Shown: positions 10,178 through 18,937 of the stretch, in pieces
How positions within the stretch are numbered: the stretch's first letter is position 1
Layout: every line of letters begins with the position of its first letter
The notes under the pieces: model-generated
The model's input: the letters and a program-made list of their open reading frames with translations, nothing else
Told to the model about the DNA's origin: nothing
Databases searched by the model: none
Program-made: the position numbers and the translations under genes
DNA from: Hyphomicrobiales bacterium
GTDB taxonomy: Bacteria; Pseudomonadota; Alphaproteobacteria; Rhizobiales; Rhizobiaceae
Assembly: GCA_002400845.2 (NCBI GenBank)
Contig: NVRK02000013.1
Location: 1-46,155 of the forward strand
Reading direction: 5' to 3'
DNA length: 46,155 bases

Positions 10178-11035
10178 ATGAATTACGATCACGCATATCA
10201 TGCAGGTAATTTCGCAGATGTTTTTAAACACATCATTCTTTCGCGCATGGTCGAATATTTAAAGAAAAAAGAAAAAGCCTTTAGGGTTATTGATACCCAT
10301 TCTGGTTCTGGCAGTTATGACCTTCCTAATATGGAAGCAGAACCAACGCCTGAGTGGATTGATGGCATTGGTCGTTTGCGCGACTGGAAGCCAACTGGCA
10401 AAGTTGGCGAATTGATGGAACCTTATCTTTCAGCCGTTTTTGAAGATGGAAAACCAGAAGGCATTAATGGCTTCACATACCCAGGTTCGCCGATGATTGC
10501 GCGTAGATTGATGCGTAAACAAGATCGTTTATCTGCTATTGAGTTGCACCCAGAAGCTTTTGAAAACTTAAAAGACCTCTTTAAAGGTGACTATCAAGCA
10601 CGCATTATGGAGCTAGATGGTTGGCTTGTGCCAGGTTCACATTTGCCACCAAAAGAAGCACGCGGCTTAACCCTTATTGATCCCCCATTTGAACAGCCGG
10701 CAGAGTTTAACCGTATGATTGATGCGTTTGAAAAATCTGCCCACAGATTTTCTGGCGGTACAATGGCTTGTTGGTATCCGCTAAAACATGATGGCGATGT
10801 GCGCCTTTTCAAAACACTTTTAAAAGAAGCTAAAATCAGCAATTTAATGGTGTTTGAATTAGAAGTGGCAAGAACTACCTTTACGCCAAGCCTATATGGT
10901 AATGGCATGATAATTCGCAATGCTCCTTATAATCTTGAAGCCGAAATGATTGCTATTTTAAAAGAGTTGGTTCCCTTGATAGAACGCGATAAAGGCTCTG
11001 GCAGATTTAAAATTGAACGTTTAACAGACGAATAG
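10178..11035 (+). CDS. rlmJ: 23S rRNA (adenine(2030)-N6)-methyltransferase RlmJ
   Basis: SAM-dependent methyltransferase that modifies A2030 of 23S rRNA. It has 285 residues, as in the family. The diagnostic N-terminus MNYDHAYHAGNFADVFKH is present. The SAM loop follows at DTHSGSGSYDL (39-49). The N6-adenine catalytic motif DPPFE is at 168-172. AAGG precedes the ATG at workable spacing. The gene stands alone between purN and the AIM24-like gene, with a weak ACGAAT...ATTCGT inverted repeat over its stop codon. Older annotations call this family YhiR or competence protein ComJ because of a role in DNA utilisation in E. coli. Confidence 0.94.
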   Translation: MNYDHAYHAGNFADVFKHIILSRMVEYLKKKEKAFRVIDTHSGSGSYDLPNMEAEPTPEWIDGIGRLRDWKPTGKVGELMEPYLSAVFEDGKPEGINGFTYPGSPMIARRLMRKQDRLSAIELHPEAFENLKDLFKGDYQARIMELDGWLVPGSHLPPKEARGLTLIDPPFEQPAEFNRMIDAFEKSAHRFSGGTMACWYPLKHDGDVRLFKTLLKEAKISNLMVFELEVARTTFTPSLYGNGMIIRNAPYNLEAEMIAILKELVPLIERDKGSGRFKIERLTDE

Positions 11036-11138
11036 ATATTCATTCGTTAGGCCAATAGGTTTAAGAGCGCTTTGCTGTTTCCTAGTTGCATTACCTTTGG
11101 TAAGATTTTTAAATTATGATTCGAAAGAGGATATTTTA

Positions 11139-11987
11139 ATGGTTTTTGGTAGTGTTCCTTCTATTCCAAGTGTGCGTCATTCACGCGACATTGGTCTTGC
11201 TGATGACATTGATTTTGAGATCAAAGGCACCGAAATGCAATTCGTCGAGATTGAACTTGATCCGCAAGAGTCTGCTGTTGCTGAAGCTGGCTCTATGATG
11301 TTCAAACACCCTGACATTGAAATGACGACTGTGTTTGGTGACGGTTCAGCTCAACAATCTGACGGTTTTTTTGATAAATTGGTTGGTGCAGGTAAACGGT
11401 TAATCACAGGTGAAAGCTTGTTCACAACCGTTTTCACCCACAAAGGCGTTGGAAAAGCGCGCGTTGCATTTGCCTCTCCTTATCCAGGTCACATATTAGC
11501 AATTAAACTTGATGAAATTGATGGCAAATTAATTTGCCAAAAAGACGCATTTTTATGCGCGGCTAAAGGCGTATCCTTAGGCATAGAATTTCAACGCAAA
11601 ATTCTAACAGGTCTATTTGGCGGCGATGGTTTTATCATGCAAAAGCTAGAAGGCGATGGCTGGGTTTTTGTTCATGTGGGCGGTACTACCGTTGAAAAAG
11701 ATTTAAAAGCAGGCGAAGAATTGCATATCGATACGGGCTGTGTTGCCGCATATACTGGCGACATCGACTTTGATATAGTGCGTGCTGGCTCTGTAAAATC
11801 TATGATTTTTGGCGGTGAAGGTGCTTATTTTGCAAGGCTTACTGGCCCCGGAAAAATTTGGATACAGTCTTTACCGTTCTCAAGGCTTGCAGGTAGAATA
11901 CATGCCGCCGCGCCACAAACGGGTGGTTCGCGCACTGGCGAAGGTTCTATCTTAGGCGGCCTTGGTGATTTGATTGATGGTGATTAA
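11139..11987 (+). CDS. AIM24 / TIGR00266 family protein
   Basis: Beta-rich protein of the AIM24 family (TIGR00266), 282 residues from the ATG at 11139. Family members occur across bacteria and mitochondria; the molecular function in bacteria is not established. Visible hallmarks are the tandem beta-prism-like halves and the conserved stretches FVEIELDPQESAVAEAGSMM and GGDGFIMQKLEGDGWVFVHVGG. The C-terminal FSRLAGRIHAAAP is also typical. The GTG-frame extension to 11097 is unlikely because AGAGG lies 8 bases before 11139. No membrane segment or signal peptide is seen, so it is probably cytoplasmic or peripheral. It is separated from the cation antiporter downstream by 84 bases that include TATAAT at 12001. 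Confidence 0.85.
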   Translation: MVFGSVPSIPSVRHSRDIGLADDIDFEIKGTEMQFVEIELDPQESAVAEAGSMMFKHPDIEMTTVFGDGSAQQSDGFFDKLVGAGKRLITGESLFTTVFTHKGVGKARVAFASPYPGHILAIKLDEIDGKLICQKDAFLCAAKGVSLGIEFQRKILTGLFGGDGFIMQKLEGDGWVFVHVGGTTVEKDLKAGEELHIDTGCVAAYTGDIDFDIVRAGSVKSMIFGGEGAYFARLTGPGKIWIQSLPFSRLAGRIHAAAPQTGGSRTGEGSILGGLGDLIDGD

Positions 11988-12055
11988 AGTCAATTAGAGA
12001 TATAATATTGTTTGTTGAGATGAAAACATCCGACAAATTTGGGGAAATAAATACA

Positions 12056-12079
12056 ATGGAACACACTTTAAATGGTTGA
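12056..12079 (+). other. Seven-codon upstream ORF overlapping the antiporter start
   Basis: A tiny ORF (MEHTLNG, stop at 12077-12079) begins at an ATG with GGGGA 10 bases upstream. It overlaps the antiporter start at 12072 in another frame. The antiporter ATG itself has no Shine-Dalgarno sequence and an in-frame stop directly before it, so re-initiation from this leader is a plausible route. No direct evidence of translation. Confidence 0.3.
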
Positions 12080-13028
12080 TTATATTTACTTAATTGCTGG
12101 ACTAGCTGTTTTGGTAGTCGGCGGCGACATATTGGTTAAAGGCGCAGTAGGTTTGGCAGAAAAAATGCAAATCCCTGCCTTAATTATCGGCCTTACAGTT
12201 GTTGCTTTTGGCACATCTGCACCAGAATTATTTATATCCCTAAAAGCGGCCTTAGATGGTGCATCTGGCCTTGCTATTGGTAATGTGGTTGGCTCGAACA
12301 TAACCAATATTTTATTGGTAATGGGTATCCCTGCACTTCTTGCCCCAACGGTTTGCGATGAAGATGGCATAAGCCGTAACCTAAATATGATGATCGGCTT
12401 TACACTGATATTCATGGTGATGTTATATCACGATGAGTTAAGCAGGTTTGATGGTTTTGCGCTCTTAATGCTTTTAGGCTTGTATTTGTATAGCCAAGTT
12501 CGAATAGCGAGACAGAAAAAAGCACAGGGCATTAAAGAAGTAGAAGCTGACTATCACGACGAAGTTAGTACTGTTCCAACTTCCAATTTAGTGATCGGCG
12601 CTTTACTGGCGATAGGTATTGTGTTGTTACCGCTTGGCGCGGAACTAACTGTAACTGGCGCAAGAAGCATTGCACAAGACTGGGGCATATCTGATGCGGT
12701 TATTGGCTTAACCGTTGTTGCCCTTGGTACATCTCTTCCAGAACTTGCCACTGCCATTGTTGCAACATTGCGCGGCAATACATCACTTGCGGTTGGCAAT
12801 GTGGTTGGCTCTAATATATTCAACATCGGTTCGATCATGGGCATTACCGCACTGGTTCAGCCAATGGAGGTTGATGCCTCGATTTTACGTGTTGATATTT
12901 GGATTATGTTAGCCTGCGCCTTATTGCTTGCTGGCCTTGCGCATTGGAAGGTAAAACTTGGAAAACTTGTCGGTTTTGTTCTGACAGGACTTTATGCCAT
13001 TTACATTACGATACAATTTGCAGGATAA
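12072..13028 (+). CDS. Calcium/sodium antiporter, CaCA family (YrbG-like)
   Basis: Inner-membrane cation exchanger with about ten transmembrane helices in two inverted halves, 318 residues. The two alpha repeats are clear: GTSAPE (47-52) with GNVVGSN (70-76), and GTSLPE (219-224) with GNVVGSN (242-248). The acidic residues in the GTS-PE motifs bind the ion. A short charged cytoplasmic loop (about 145-168) joins the halves. The start is fixed by an in-frame TAA immediately before the ATG. The upstream mini-ORF may provide ribosome loading. The 3' end overlaps the annotated start of the SDR gene by 35 bases. The exact ion (Ca2+, Na+, K+) cannot be decided from the sequence. Confidence 0.92.
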   Translation: MVDYIYLIAGLAVLVVGGDILVKGAVGLAEKMQIPALIIGLTVVAFGTSAPELFISLKAALDGASGLAIGNVVGSNITNILLVMGIPALLAPTVCDEDGISRNLNMMIGFTLIFMVMLYHDELSRFDGFALLMLLGLYLYSQVRIARQKKAQGIKEVEADYHDEVSTVPTSNLVIGALLAIGIVLLPLGAELTVTGARSIAQDWGISDAVIGLTVVALGTSLPELATAIVATLRGNTSLAVGNVVGSNIFNIGSIMGITALVQPMEVDASILRVDIWIMLACALLLAGLAHWKVKLGKLVGFVLTGLYAIYITIQFAG

Positions 13029-13836
13029 TGCTTTTCTGAACCAATGGAGAAGCATCCTGTCTATTTCGCAGAATAAAAAAAACACACCAAATCTTGCTTT
13101 GGTCACAGGCGCATCGCGGCGCATTGGCTTTGCAATTGCAATAAGCTTGGCTGAATCAGGTTGTGATATTGCGGTACATCATTTCACCTCTGACGATGAA
13201 GCCGATGCATTGTGCGAGCAATTACGCGCATTAGGCGTAAAGGCACATGCCTTTGCCGCTGATTTATCAAATACAAAATCAACACGTAAATTGTTTAAAG
13301 ACGTACAAAATAAAATGGGCACAATCGACCTGTTGGTCAATAATGCATCTGTATTTGAAGATGATAAAGTCACAGATTTAGACGATGATTTATGGGATAG
13401 GCATTTTAACATACATGTTAAAGCCCCTTCTGTACTTGCTGGCGAAATGGCAAAACAAGATGATTTATCTAAGGGGCTCATCGTTAATTTAATTGACCAG
13501 CGCGTTTGGAAATTAACGCCGCAATTTTATTCTTATACTTTATCAAAATCTGCTTTATGGGCTGCCACTCAAACCTTAGCGCAAGGCCTTGCCCCCAATA
13601 TTCGGGTTAATGCAATAGCACCTGGACCAACACTTGCAAATGAGCGTCAATCTGATGCTGATTTTAAAAAGCAGGTCGATGGACTTTTATTAAAAAAAGG
13701 CCCCGAACTGACAGAATTTGGCAGTACAATATTATATCTATTTAATAGCCCCAGCATAACAGGCCAAATGATTGCGCTTGATGGTGGACAACACTTAGCA
13801 TGGGAAACACCAGATATTATTGGTATCAAAGAATAA
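12994..13836 (+). CDS. SDR-family oxidoreductase, FolM/pteridine-reductase-like
   Basis: Short-chain dehydrogenase/reductase with NAD(P) loop TGASRRIG (38-45), NNAS motif and catalytic YTLSK (Y181, K185). The RR after TGAS suits NADPH binding and is usual in the pteridine-reductase/FolM subgroup. The position directly before uvrC is a recurrent arrangement in Hyphomicrobiales. Normal SDR active sites have Ser about 13 residues before Tyr; here that region reads [12 protein letters not shown], with Asp in the Ser place, as in FolM-like enzymes. The start is uncertain. The ATG at 12994 has AGGA only 4 bases away and adds about 30 residues before the fold. A CTG at 13057 has GGAGA at ideal spacing and would give a more usual N-terminus. 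Dihydrobiopterin/dihydromonapterin reduction is inference. Confidence 0.82.
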   Translation: MPFTLRYNLQDNAFLNQWRSILSISQNKKNTPNLALVTGASRRIGFAIAISLAESGCDIAVHHFTSDDEADALCEQLRALGVKAHAFAADLSNTKSTRKLFKDVQNKMGTIDLLVNNASVFEDDKVTDLDDDLWDRHFNIHVKAPSVLAGEMAKQDDLSKGLIVNLIDQRVWKLTPQFYSYTLSKSALWAATQTLAQGLAPNIRVNAIAPGPTLANERQSDADFKKQVDGLLLKKGPELTEFGSTILYLFNSPSITGQMIALDGGQHLAWETPDIIGIKE

Positions 13837-13837
13837 T

Positions 13838-15856
13838 ATGAGTGAACCTGACACCAAAAAACCTGATTTAAAAATGACCACGAAAAAGAAAATTTCGTGG
13901 GAAGATTTTTCAGTCCCAGATGCATCGGGCACCAGTCCAGCAGAATCTGGGTTGGTTGGTATTGCGCTCATCTCAGACTTTGTAAAACACCTACCAAATT
14001 CGCCCGGTGTTTATCGCATGTTTAATACAAAGGGTGATGTGCTTTATGTTGGTAAAGCTAAATCATTAAAAAAGCGCGTTGCATCTTACGCAAAAATGGG
14101 TGGCCACACCAACCGTATTGCGAAGATGATTTTAGAAACTGTGAATATGGAATTTGTGCGTACACGTACAGAATCTGAGGCGCTGTTATTAGAAGCCAAT
14201 TTGATTAAACGCTTGCGACCAAAATACAATATTTTACTGCGCGACGATAAGAGTTTTCCATATATCGTAGTGACAGATGAACACGATGCGCCTGCTGTTT
14301 ATAAACACCGTGGTGCAAGATTAAAAACCCGCGATTATTTTGGCCCCTTTGCTTCTGCAGGGTCTGTGACAAGAACGCTTAATGCTATGCAACGGGCTTT
14401 TTTAATTCGCACTTGTTCAGATAGTGTTTATGAAAGCAGAACACGGCCCTGCTTGCTGTATCAAATAAAGCGATGTTCAGCGCCTTGTACTGGCGAAATA
14501 TCGCTCGATGATTATGCCGATTTAGTGCGAGATTCCAAAGAGTTTTTATCAGGTAAATCTACTGCCCTGCAAACCTCTTTATCTGCACAAATGCAAACCG
14601 CATCAAACGATATGGATTTTGAACGCGCCGCTATATATCGCGACCGCTTATCTGCGCTTTCTATGGTCCAAAGTCATCAGGGCATTAATCCCAAAGGGGT
14701 AGACGAAGCAGATGTTTTTGCCATTGAGCAAAAAGGCGGCATGAACTGCGTTCAAGTTTTCTTTTTCCGAACGGGACAAAACTGGGGCAATCGCTCCTTC
14801 TTTCCTATAGCTGATAAGGGCTATTCACCACAGGAAGTTTTAAGCTCCTTTCTCGCTCAATTTTATGATAATAAGCCCTGCCCGAAATTGGTTCTTACCT
14901 CTCACAAAATTGAAGATGAAGCGCTATTAAGCGAAGCCTTAAGCCAACATGCTGGTCATAAAATTAATGTAAATGCGCCACAACGAGGCGAAAAATATGA
15001 TCTCATAAAACACGCATCCCTTAATGCGCGTGAAGCACTTGAACGCAAATTAGCAGAGACTTCTACCCAGACCAAATTGCTAGAAGGGCTTGCAGAAGCG
15101 TTTGACCTTAAAGCACCACCACAGCGTATTGAAGTTTACGATAACGCACACATTCAAGGTACCAATGCAGTTGGCGGTATGATTGTTAGTGGGCCTGAGG
15201 GGTTTGCTAAAAATCAATATCGCAAGTTCAACATTAAAAGCAAAGACCTTGTGCCAGGGGATGATTACGGAATGATGCGCGAGGTGATGCAGCGCAGATT
15301 TTCGAGATTGATAAAAGAAGCTGGATTGCGTGAACTTCCAAATGAGAGCGGAGAAGCAGATGGCGTTAGTGATACCCAAGATGTTTCAAATGCTAACATA
15401 GCACCTTGGCCTGATTTATTGTTAATTGATGGGGGGCTTGGTCAGCTGAATGCCGTTAAAGGCGTCTTAGAGGGGCTTGGTATTGTTGACCTTGTGCCTA
15501 TCGTTGGCATTGCAAAAGGGCCAGACAGAGATGCGGGCCATGAAAAGTTCTTTATCCCTGGTAAGCAATCCTTCATGTTGCCAGAACGAGACCCTGTTTT
15601 GTATTTTGTGCAACGCTTGCGAGACGAGGCCCATAGGTTTGCGAATGGTTCTCACCGAGCCAGACGCAAAAAAGAAATGGTGCAAAACCCGTTGGATGAG
15701 ATTGCTGGTATAGGACCTGCAAGAAAACGGGCCTTGCTGCATCATTTTGGCAGCGCAAAATCTGTGGCAGGTGCCGCATTATCAGATCTTCTTCCAGTGG
15801 ATGGCATTTCGAATGAAATGGCACAGATAATTTACGATCATTTTCACGAAAACTAG
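13838..15856 (+). CDS. uvrC: Excinuclease ABC subunit C
   Basis: Dual-incision nuclease of nucleotide excision repair, acting with UvrA and UvrB. The protein has 672 residues from the ATG at 13838, one base after the SDR stop; a TTG at 13820 is also in frame. Domains in order: GIY-YIG nuclease ([17 protein letters not shown], about 57-73) and a Cys-rich loop ([26 protein letters not shown]). Then come the UVR UvrB-binding motif ([12 protein letters not shown]), the RNase H-like 5' nuclease domain with [14 protein letters not shown], and C-terminal helix-hairpin-helix DNA-binding motifs ([18 protein letters not shown]). A polar lead of about 45 residues precedes the nuclease, as in other Hyphomicrobiales. 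It is followed by pgsA after 79 bases. Confidence 0.97.
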   Translation: MSEPDTKKPDLKMTTKKKISWEDFSVPDASGTSPAESGLVGIALISDFVKHLPNSPGVYRMFNTKGDVLYVGKAKSLKKRVASYAKMGGHTNRIAKMILETVNMEFVRTRTESEALLLEANLIKRLRPKYNILLRDDKSFPYIVVTDEHDAPAVYKHRGARLKTRDYFGPFASAGSVTRTLNAMQRAFLIRTCSDSVYESRTRPCLLYQIKRCSAPCTGEISLDDYADLVRDSKEFLSGKSTALQTSLSAQMQTASNDMDFERAAIYRDRLSALSMVQSHQGINPKGVDEADVFAIEQKGGMNCVQVFFFRTGQNWGNRSFFPIADKGYSPQEVLSSFLAQFYDNKPCPKLVLTSHKIEDEALLSEALSQHAGHKINVNAPQRGEKYDLIKHASLNAREALERKLAETSTQTKLLEGLAEAFDLKAPPQRIEVYDNAHIQGTNAVGGMIVSGPEGFAKNQYRKFNIKSKDLVPGDDYGMMREVMQRRFSRLIKEAGLRELPNESGEADGVSDTQDVSNANIAPWPDLLLIDGGLGQLNAVKGVLEGLGIVDLVPIVGIAKGPDRDAGHEKFFIPGKQSFMLPERDPVLYFVQRLRDEAHRFANGSHRARRKKEMVQNPLDEIAGIGPARKRALLHHFGSAKSVAGAALSDLLPVDGISNEMAQIIYDHFHEN

Positions 15857-15935
15857 CGGCAGGCACAAATATGTGCGATACTGACATCAACGAAAGTTAA
15901 TCTGTGAAAATTGATGCGTGGACAGTTGGGCGAAA

Positions 15936-16541
15936 ATGCAAAAAACTACAAAACAAGCCAGTTGGAACTCGCTTCCAAATTTACTAACCTATGGGCGCAT
16001 ATTAGCTGTGCCCCTTATCGTGTTGTGCTTTTATATGGAAGGCAAATTGCAATCATCTGATTTGGCAAGATGGACAGCATTAGCAATTTTTGCCGTTGCT
16101 AGCATTACAGATTTTTTTGATGGCTATTTAGCTAGAGCATTGAACCAAACTTCGAACATTGGGCGAATGCTTGATCCAATTGCTGACAAATTACTTGTTT
16201 CTGTTTGTCTATTATTATTGGCCGCAGACACAGATGGTATCATTGCAGGTTGGACTTTGTGGGCTGCAATTATTATATTATGCCGCGAGATATTGGTTTC
16301 TGGGTTGCGTGAATATTTAGCAGAACTTAAAGTGAGTGTACCTGTAACGTTGTTGGCAAAATGGAAAACCGCAGTGCAAATGACAGCAATCGCATTTTTG
16401 CTGGCTGGCCCTGCTGGTGATAAGATACTGCCCTATATAACTGAGACAGGCATCGTTCTTTTATGGATTGCGGCTGTAATAACACTTATAACTGGCTATG
16501 ATTATTTTAGAGTCGGTTTAAAGCACATTATAGCAAATTGA
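15936..16541 (+). CDS. pgsA: CDP-diacylglycerol--glycerol-3-phosphate 3-phosphatidyltransferase
   Basis: Inner-membrane enzyme making phosphatidylglycerol phosphate, the committed step to phosphatidylglycerol and cardiolipin. With the ATG at 15936 it has 201 residues; a GTG at 15918 would add six. The CDP-alcohol phosphotransferase motif is complete: D59, D62-G63, A66-R67, G76, D80 and D84. About five to six hydrophobic helices surround it. The N-terminus SLPNLLTYGRILAVPLIVL is characteristic of PgsA rather than PssA or Pcs. The location between uvrC and moaD is conserved in the order. Confidence 0.95.
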   Translation: MQKTTKQASWNSLPNLLTYGRILAVPLIVLCFYMEGKLQSSDLARWTALAIFAVASITDFFDGYLARALNQTSNIGRMLDPIADKLLVSVCLLLLAADTDGIIAGWTLWAAIIILCREILVSGLREYLAELKVSVPVTLLAKWKTAVQMTAIAFLLAGPAGDKILPYITETGIVLLWIAAVITLITGYDYFRVGLKHIIAN

Positions 16542-16581
16542 CCTTAGTAGACTGGTCGAAAAATAAGTAAGTGAGCAACAA

Positions 16582-16836
16582 ATGAAACTCGTATATTTCT
16601 CATGGATTCGTGAGCGCTTAGATATGAGCGACGAAGAAATTTCATTGCCTGAAAATGTAATTTCACTTGGTGATTTAACATCGTGGATGAATACACGCGG
16701 CGATGAATTTAAAGCTGTGTTTGAACATAAAAATGTTGTTCGTATTGCTATCGATCAAGAGCATGTTGATGATATGACTTTGGACATTACACAAGCAAAA
16801 GAAATTGCATTTTTTCCACCTATGACAGGTGGCTAG
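16582..16836 (+). CDS. moaD: Molybdopterin synthase small (sulfur carrier) subunit
   Basis: Ubiquitin-fold sulfur carrier whose C-terminal glycine is thiocarboxylated and gives sulfur to precursor Z (cPMP) during molybdopterin synthesis. It has 84 residues, ending in the required Gly-Gly (PPMTGG). The N-terminus MKLVYFSWIRERLDMSDEEI fits MoaD. Three bases separate its stop from moaE, so the two subunits of molybdopterin synthase are coupled. The other cofactor genes (moaA, moaC, moeB) are not in this window. Confidence 0.94.
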   Translation: MKLVYFSWIRERLDMSDEEISLPENVISLGDLTSWMNTRGDEFKAVFEHKNVVRIAIDQEHVDDMTLDITQAKEIAFFPPMTGG

Positions 16837-16839
16837 AAA

Positions 16840-17316
16840 ATGACGGTTTCACCCCACGTTAAAATAAATGTTAAAATTCAGACTGACGATTTTGATCTTA
16901 ATATTGAGATTGACAAACTAAAATATCACAATAAAAACATTGGTGCGATTGTGAGCTTTGTTGGCCTTTGCCGCGACGAAAGCGATTCGTTAAGCGCATT
17001 AGAAATTGAACATTATCCAGGCATGGCAGAGCGCCAAATCAAAAATATTTCTAGCGACGCGATCCATAAGTTTTCACTGTTTGGGATTACTGCAATTCAC
17101 CGTTTTGGAAAAATAAAAACAGGTGAAAATATAGTGTTAGTAATTGCCAGTGCCCCCCATAGGCAGGCTGCTTTTGATGGCGCTAACTATGTGATGGATT
17201 TTTTAAAAACCAGTGCGCCCTTTTGGAAAAAAGAACATTTTAAAGATGGCGTTTCAGGCAAATGGGTTGATGCAAAAGACGCAGACAACACTGCGCTTGA
17301 TAAGTGGAAACATTGA
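16840..17316 (+). CDS. moaE: Molybdopterin synthase large catalytic subunit
   Basis: Catalytic partner of MoaD, converting cPMP to molybdopterin. It has 158 residues and is full length. Family features are GAIVSFVGLCRD, LEIEHYPGMAE, IHRFGKIKTGENIV and VIASAPHRQAAFDGANYVMDFLKTSAPFWKKE. The last contains the HR pair and the active-site lysines of the KKE motif. It is the last gene of the uvrC-pgsA-moaDE run and is convergent with the L,D-transpeptidase gene. The 88-base gap shows no strong terminator hairpin. Confidence 0.95.
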   Translation: MTVSPHVKINVKIQTDDFDLNIEIDKLKYHNKNIGAIVSFVGLCRDESDSLSALEIEHYPGMAERQIKNISSDAIHKFSLFGITAIHRFGKIKTGENIVLVIASAPHRQAAFDGANYVMDFLKTSAPFWKKEHFKDGVSGKWVDAKDADNTALDKWKH

Positions 17317-17404
17317 ATCTTTTCAAGGCCGTATAATCAACACCTGAAATCTTGAGTCTTTTGTTAAAAGTTAGAACTCATCTATTTTTATCTTACTAAT
17401 TAGA

Positions 17405-18235
17405 TCACCAAGCCTTTAACGGTGAACAGCCTAATGGTTTTCCACCTAAAGAATTGTCATACCCATATTGCTTGTTGCAAGCATAGACATTTGGCACATT
17501 ACGTTGTTTTTCAAACGTATCATATCCCTTTTTTAAAGACTGCCAAAATGTATAAGCATTATGGGTTTTATGTTTTGCTAATTTTTCGTTTGTTAGATGA
17601 AATGGAAAGGCATGTACCGCCACTTGTTTTTGACCATTGGCAAGTGCGGCCTCAACAACATTATAGACCTCATCAACTGCCGCATCGGTAATCGCATAAC
17701 AACCAATGGAAGAGCATCCACCATGCACCATTAGGAAAGTACCAGTCTTACCTTGAGCGCGCTCTACCTGATTTGGAAACCCTAAATTGAACGATAAATG
17801 GTGCCGGCTATTGGGGTTAAGTTGCTTTGCGCTTACGTTATAAAACCCTTCTGGTGCTTGTTTATCCCCTTCATAAAATTTGGGTCCAAGCTTACCTGAC
17901 CAGCGACAGATATTATAGGTTTTTAACAAGACCCATTTTGCTTTTTCATCATAAGCGCTTTTGTGTTTTCCGTATAATTCTAACGTGTCATTTTCTTTAA
18001 AAATTCGTATGAAAACTTCGCCACCGCGTTTCCATTTTATATCTGATAATTTTTTGCCAAGTGAATTTTTATAGAAAATTGAATCGTCCAATGGCAATAA
18101 TTCTTCTGCCGTATAATTAAATCCGCGCTCTGCTAAACGCTTTAATTGCGCCCTGTGCTTTTCGAATTGAACAGCACCGATGCCAGCCAAGATGATGCAC
18201 CCAAATAAAATACGATTGCGATATTTCTTTTTCAT
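17405..18235 (-). CDS. YafK-like L,D-transpeptidase
   Basis: Envelope protein of the YkuD-fold L,D-transpeptidase family, 276 residues. It has a short cytoplasmic start (MKKKYRNR) and one hydrophobic anchor or signal (about 8-22). The catalytic motif is HGGCSSIGCYAITD, with H171 and C179 as the expected catalytic pair. The IG spacing before the cysteine is that of the YafK branch (DpaA in E. coli), whose member removes Lpp from peptidoglycan. Classical YkuD enzymes instead carry SHGC. Function as amidase/transpeptidase on peptidoglycan-linked protein is therefore an inference. It is a single gene between convergent moaE and the ndk terminator. There is an extra Cys (C174) within the motif. 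The C-terminal tail has two more cysteines (YACNKQYGYD and LGCSPLKAW). Confidence 0.88.
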   Translation of the reverse strand: MKKKYRNRILFGCIILAGIGAVQFEKHRAQLKRLAERGFNYTAEELLPLDDSIFYKNSLGKKLSDIKWKRGGEVFIRIFKENDTLELYGKHKSAYDEKAKWVLLKTYNICRWSGKLGPKFYEGDKQAPEGFYNVSAKQLNPNSRHHLSFNLGFPNQVERAQGKTGTFLMVHGGCSSIGCYAITDAAVDEVYNVVEAALANGQKQVAVHAFPFHLTNEKLAKHKTHNAYTFWQSLKKGYDTFEKQRNVPNVYACNKQYGYDNSLGGKPLGCSPLKAW

Positions 18236-18336
18236 ATGAATACATTTTCAAAATTAAATCTCTAAAAGCAAAGACCATAATCCTTTGCGTAAATTATGGC
18301 AAAGCATGTTCAAATAGCCAACTAAATTTTAGACAC

Positions 18337-18365
18337 AAAAAAACCGAGGTCAAAACCTCGGTTTT
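18337..18365 (-). terminator. Intrinsic terminator of ndk
   Basis: An 11-bp perfect hairpin (AAAACCGAGGT at 18340-18350 paired with ACCTCGGTTTT at 18355-18365, loop CAAA). On the minus strand it is followed by a run of Ts at 18343-18337. It begins 31 bases after the ndk stop. Strong Rho-independent terminator. Confidence 0.92.
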
Positions 18366-18395
18366 AAAATTCATACGCTAATAAAGCGAATTGGA

Positions 18396-18818
18396 TTAGC
18401 CAACAACTTCGTTGCCAGCAAACCAGAATGCGATTTCTTCAGCGGCAGTATCAGCAGCGTCTGACCCGTGTACTGAATTTTCGCCAAGAGAGATCGCGAA
18501 TTCCTTACGAATTGTACCTGCATCAGCATCGGCTGGGTTTGTTGCGCCCATTATTTCGCGGTTTTTAAGAACAGCATTTTCGCCTTCTAAAACTTGTACG
18601 ATTGTTGGAGCAGAAGACATGAATTCTGTTAGTTCACCAAAAAATGGACGCTCTGAGTGAACTGCATAAAATGCTTGTGCTTGAGCAAGGCTCATGTGGA
18701 CGCGCTTAGAAGCAACAACACGAAGGCCAGCCTCTTCTAGTTTAGCTGTAATTGCACCAGTAAGATTACGCTTTGTTGCGTCTGGTTTAATCATTGAGAA
18801 TGTACGTTCGATAGCCAT
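18396..18818 (-). CDS. ndk: Nucleoside diphosphate kinase
   Basis: Transfers the gamma-phosphate of ATP to other nucleoside diphosphates through a phosphohistidine. It has 140 residues, the normal size. It shows [11 protein letters not shown] at the N-terminus, the [15 protein letters not shown] nucleotide-binding stretch, and the active-site H117 in SVHGSD. It is apparently monocistronic, with the strong terminator at 18337-18365 downstream and a promoter-like TATAAT at 18857-18862 (minus strand) upstream. Confidence 0.97.
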   Translation of the reverse strand: MAIERTFSMIKPDATKRNLTGAITAKLEEAGLRVVASKRVHMSLAQAQAFYAVHSERPFFGELTEFMSSAPTIVQVLEGENAVLKNREIMGATNPADADAGTIRKEFAISLGENSVHGSDAADTAAEEIAFWFAGNEVVG

Positions 18819-18830
18819 GATGACACCTAT

Positions 18831-18862
18831 TTTGTTATACGCTTTGTTATACGTAGATTATA
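18831..18862 (-). promoter_or_regulatory. Candidate ndk promoter with direct repeat in the leader
   Basis: On the minus strand a perfect TATAAT (18862-18857) lies 39 bases before the ndk ATG. No good -35 hexamer is seen at 16-18 bases. Between the -10 box and the start lies an 11-base direct repeat, TTTGTTATACG on the plus strand at 18831-18841 and 18843-18853. It could be a binding site or chance slippage. Confidence 0.4.
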
Positions 18863-18937
18863 AGGGAATTGAATTGGCGGCTGTATAACCGCCATTGATA
18901 AGAAAGCCAAGCGTTTAAAATGCCACGCGCTTTATAT

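Noticed and set aside
11029-11049. ACGAAT...ATTCGT inverted repeat at the rlmJ stop
   Set aside because: Six-bp stem and no T run; ordinary chance palindrome.
18875-18894. GGCGG...CCGCC hairpin after the GST gene
   Set aside because: Six-base stem with no T tract; not strong enough to call a terminator.
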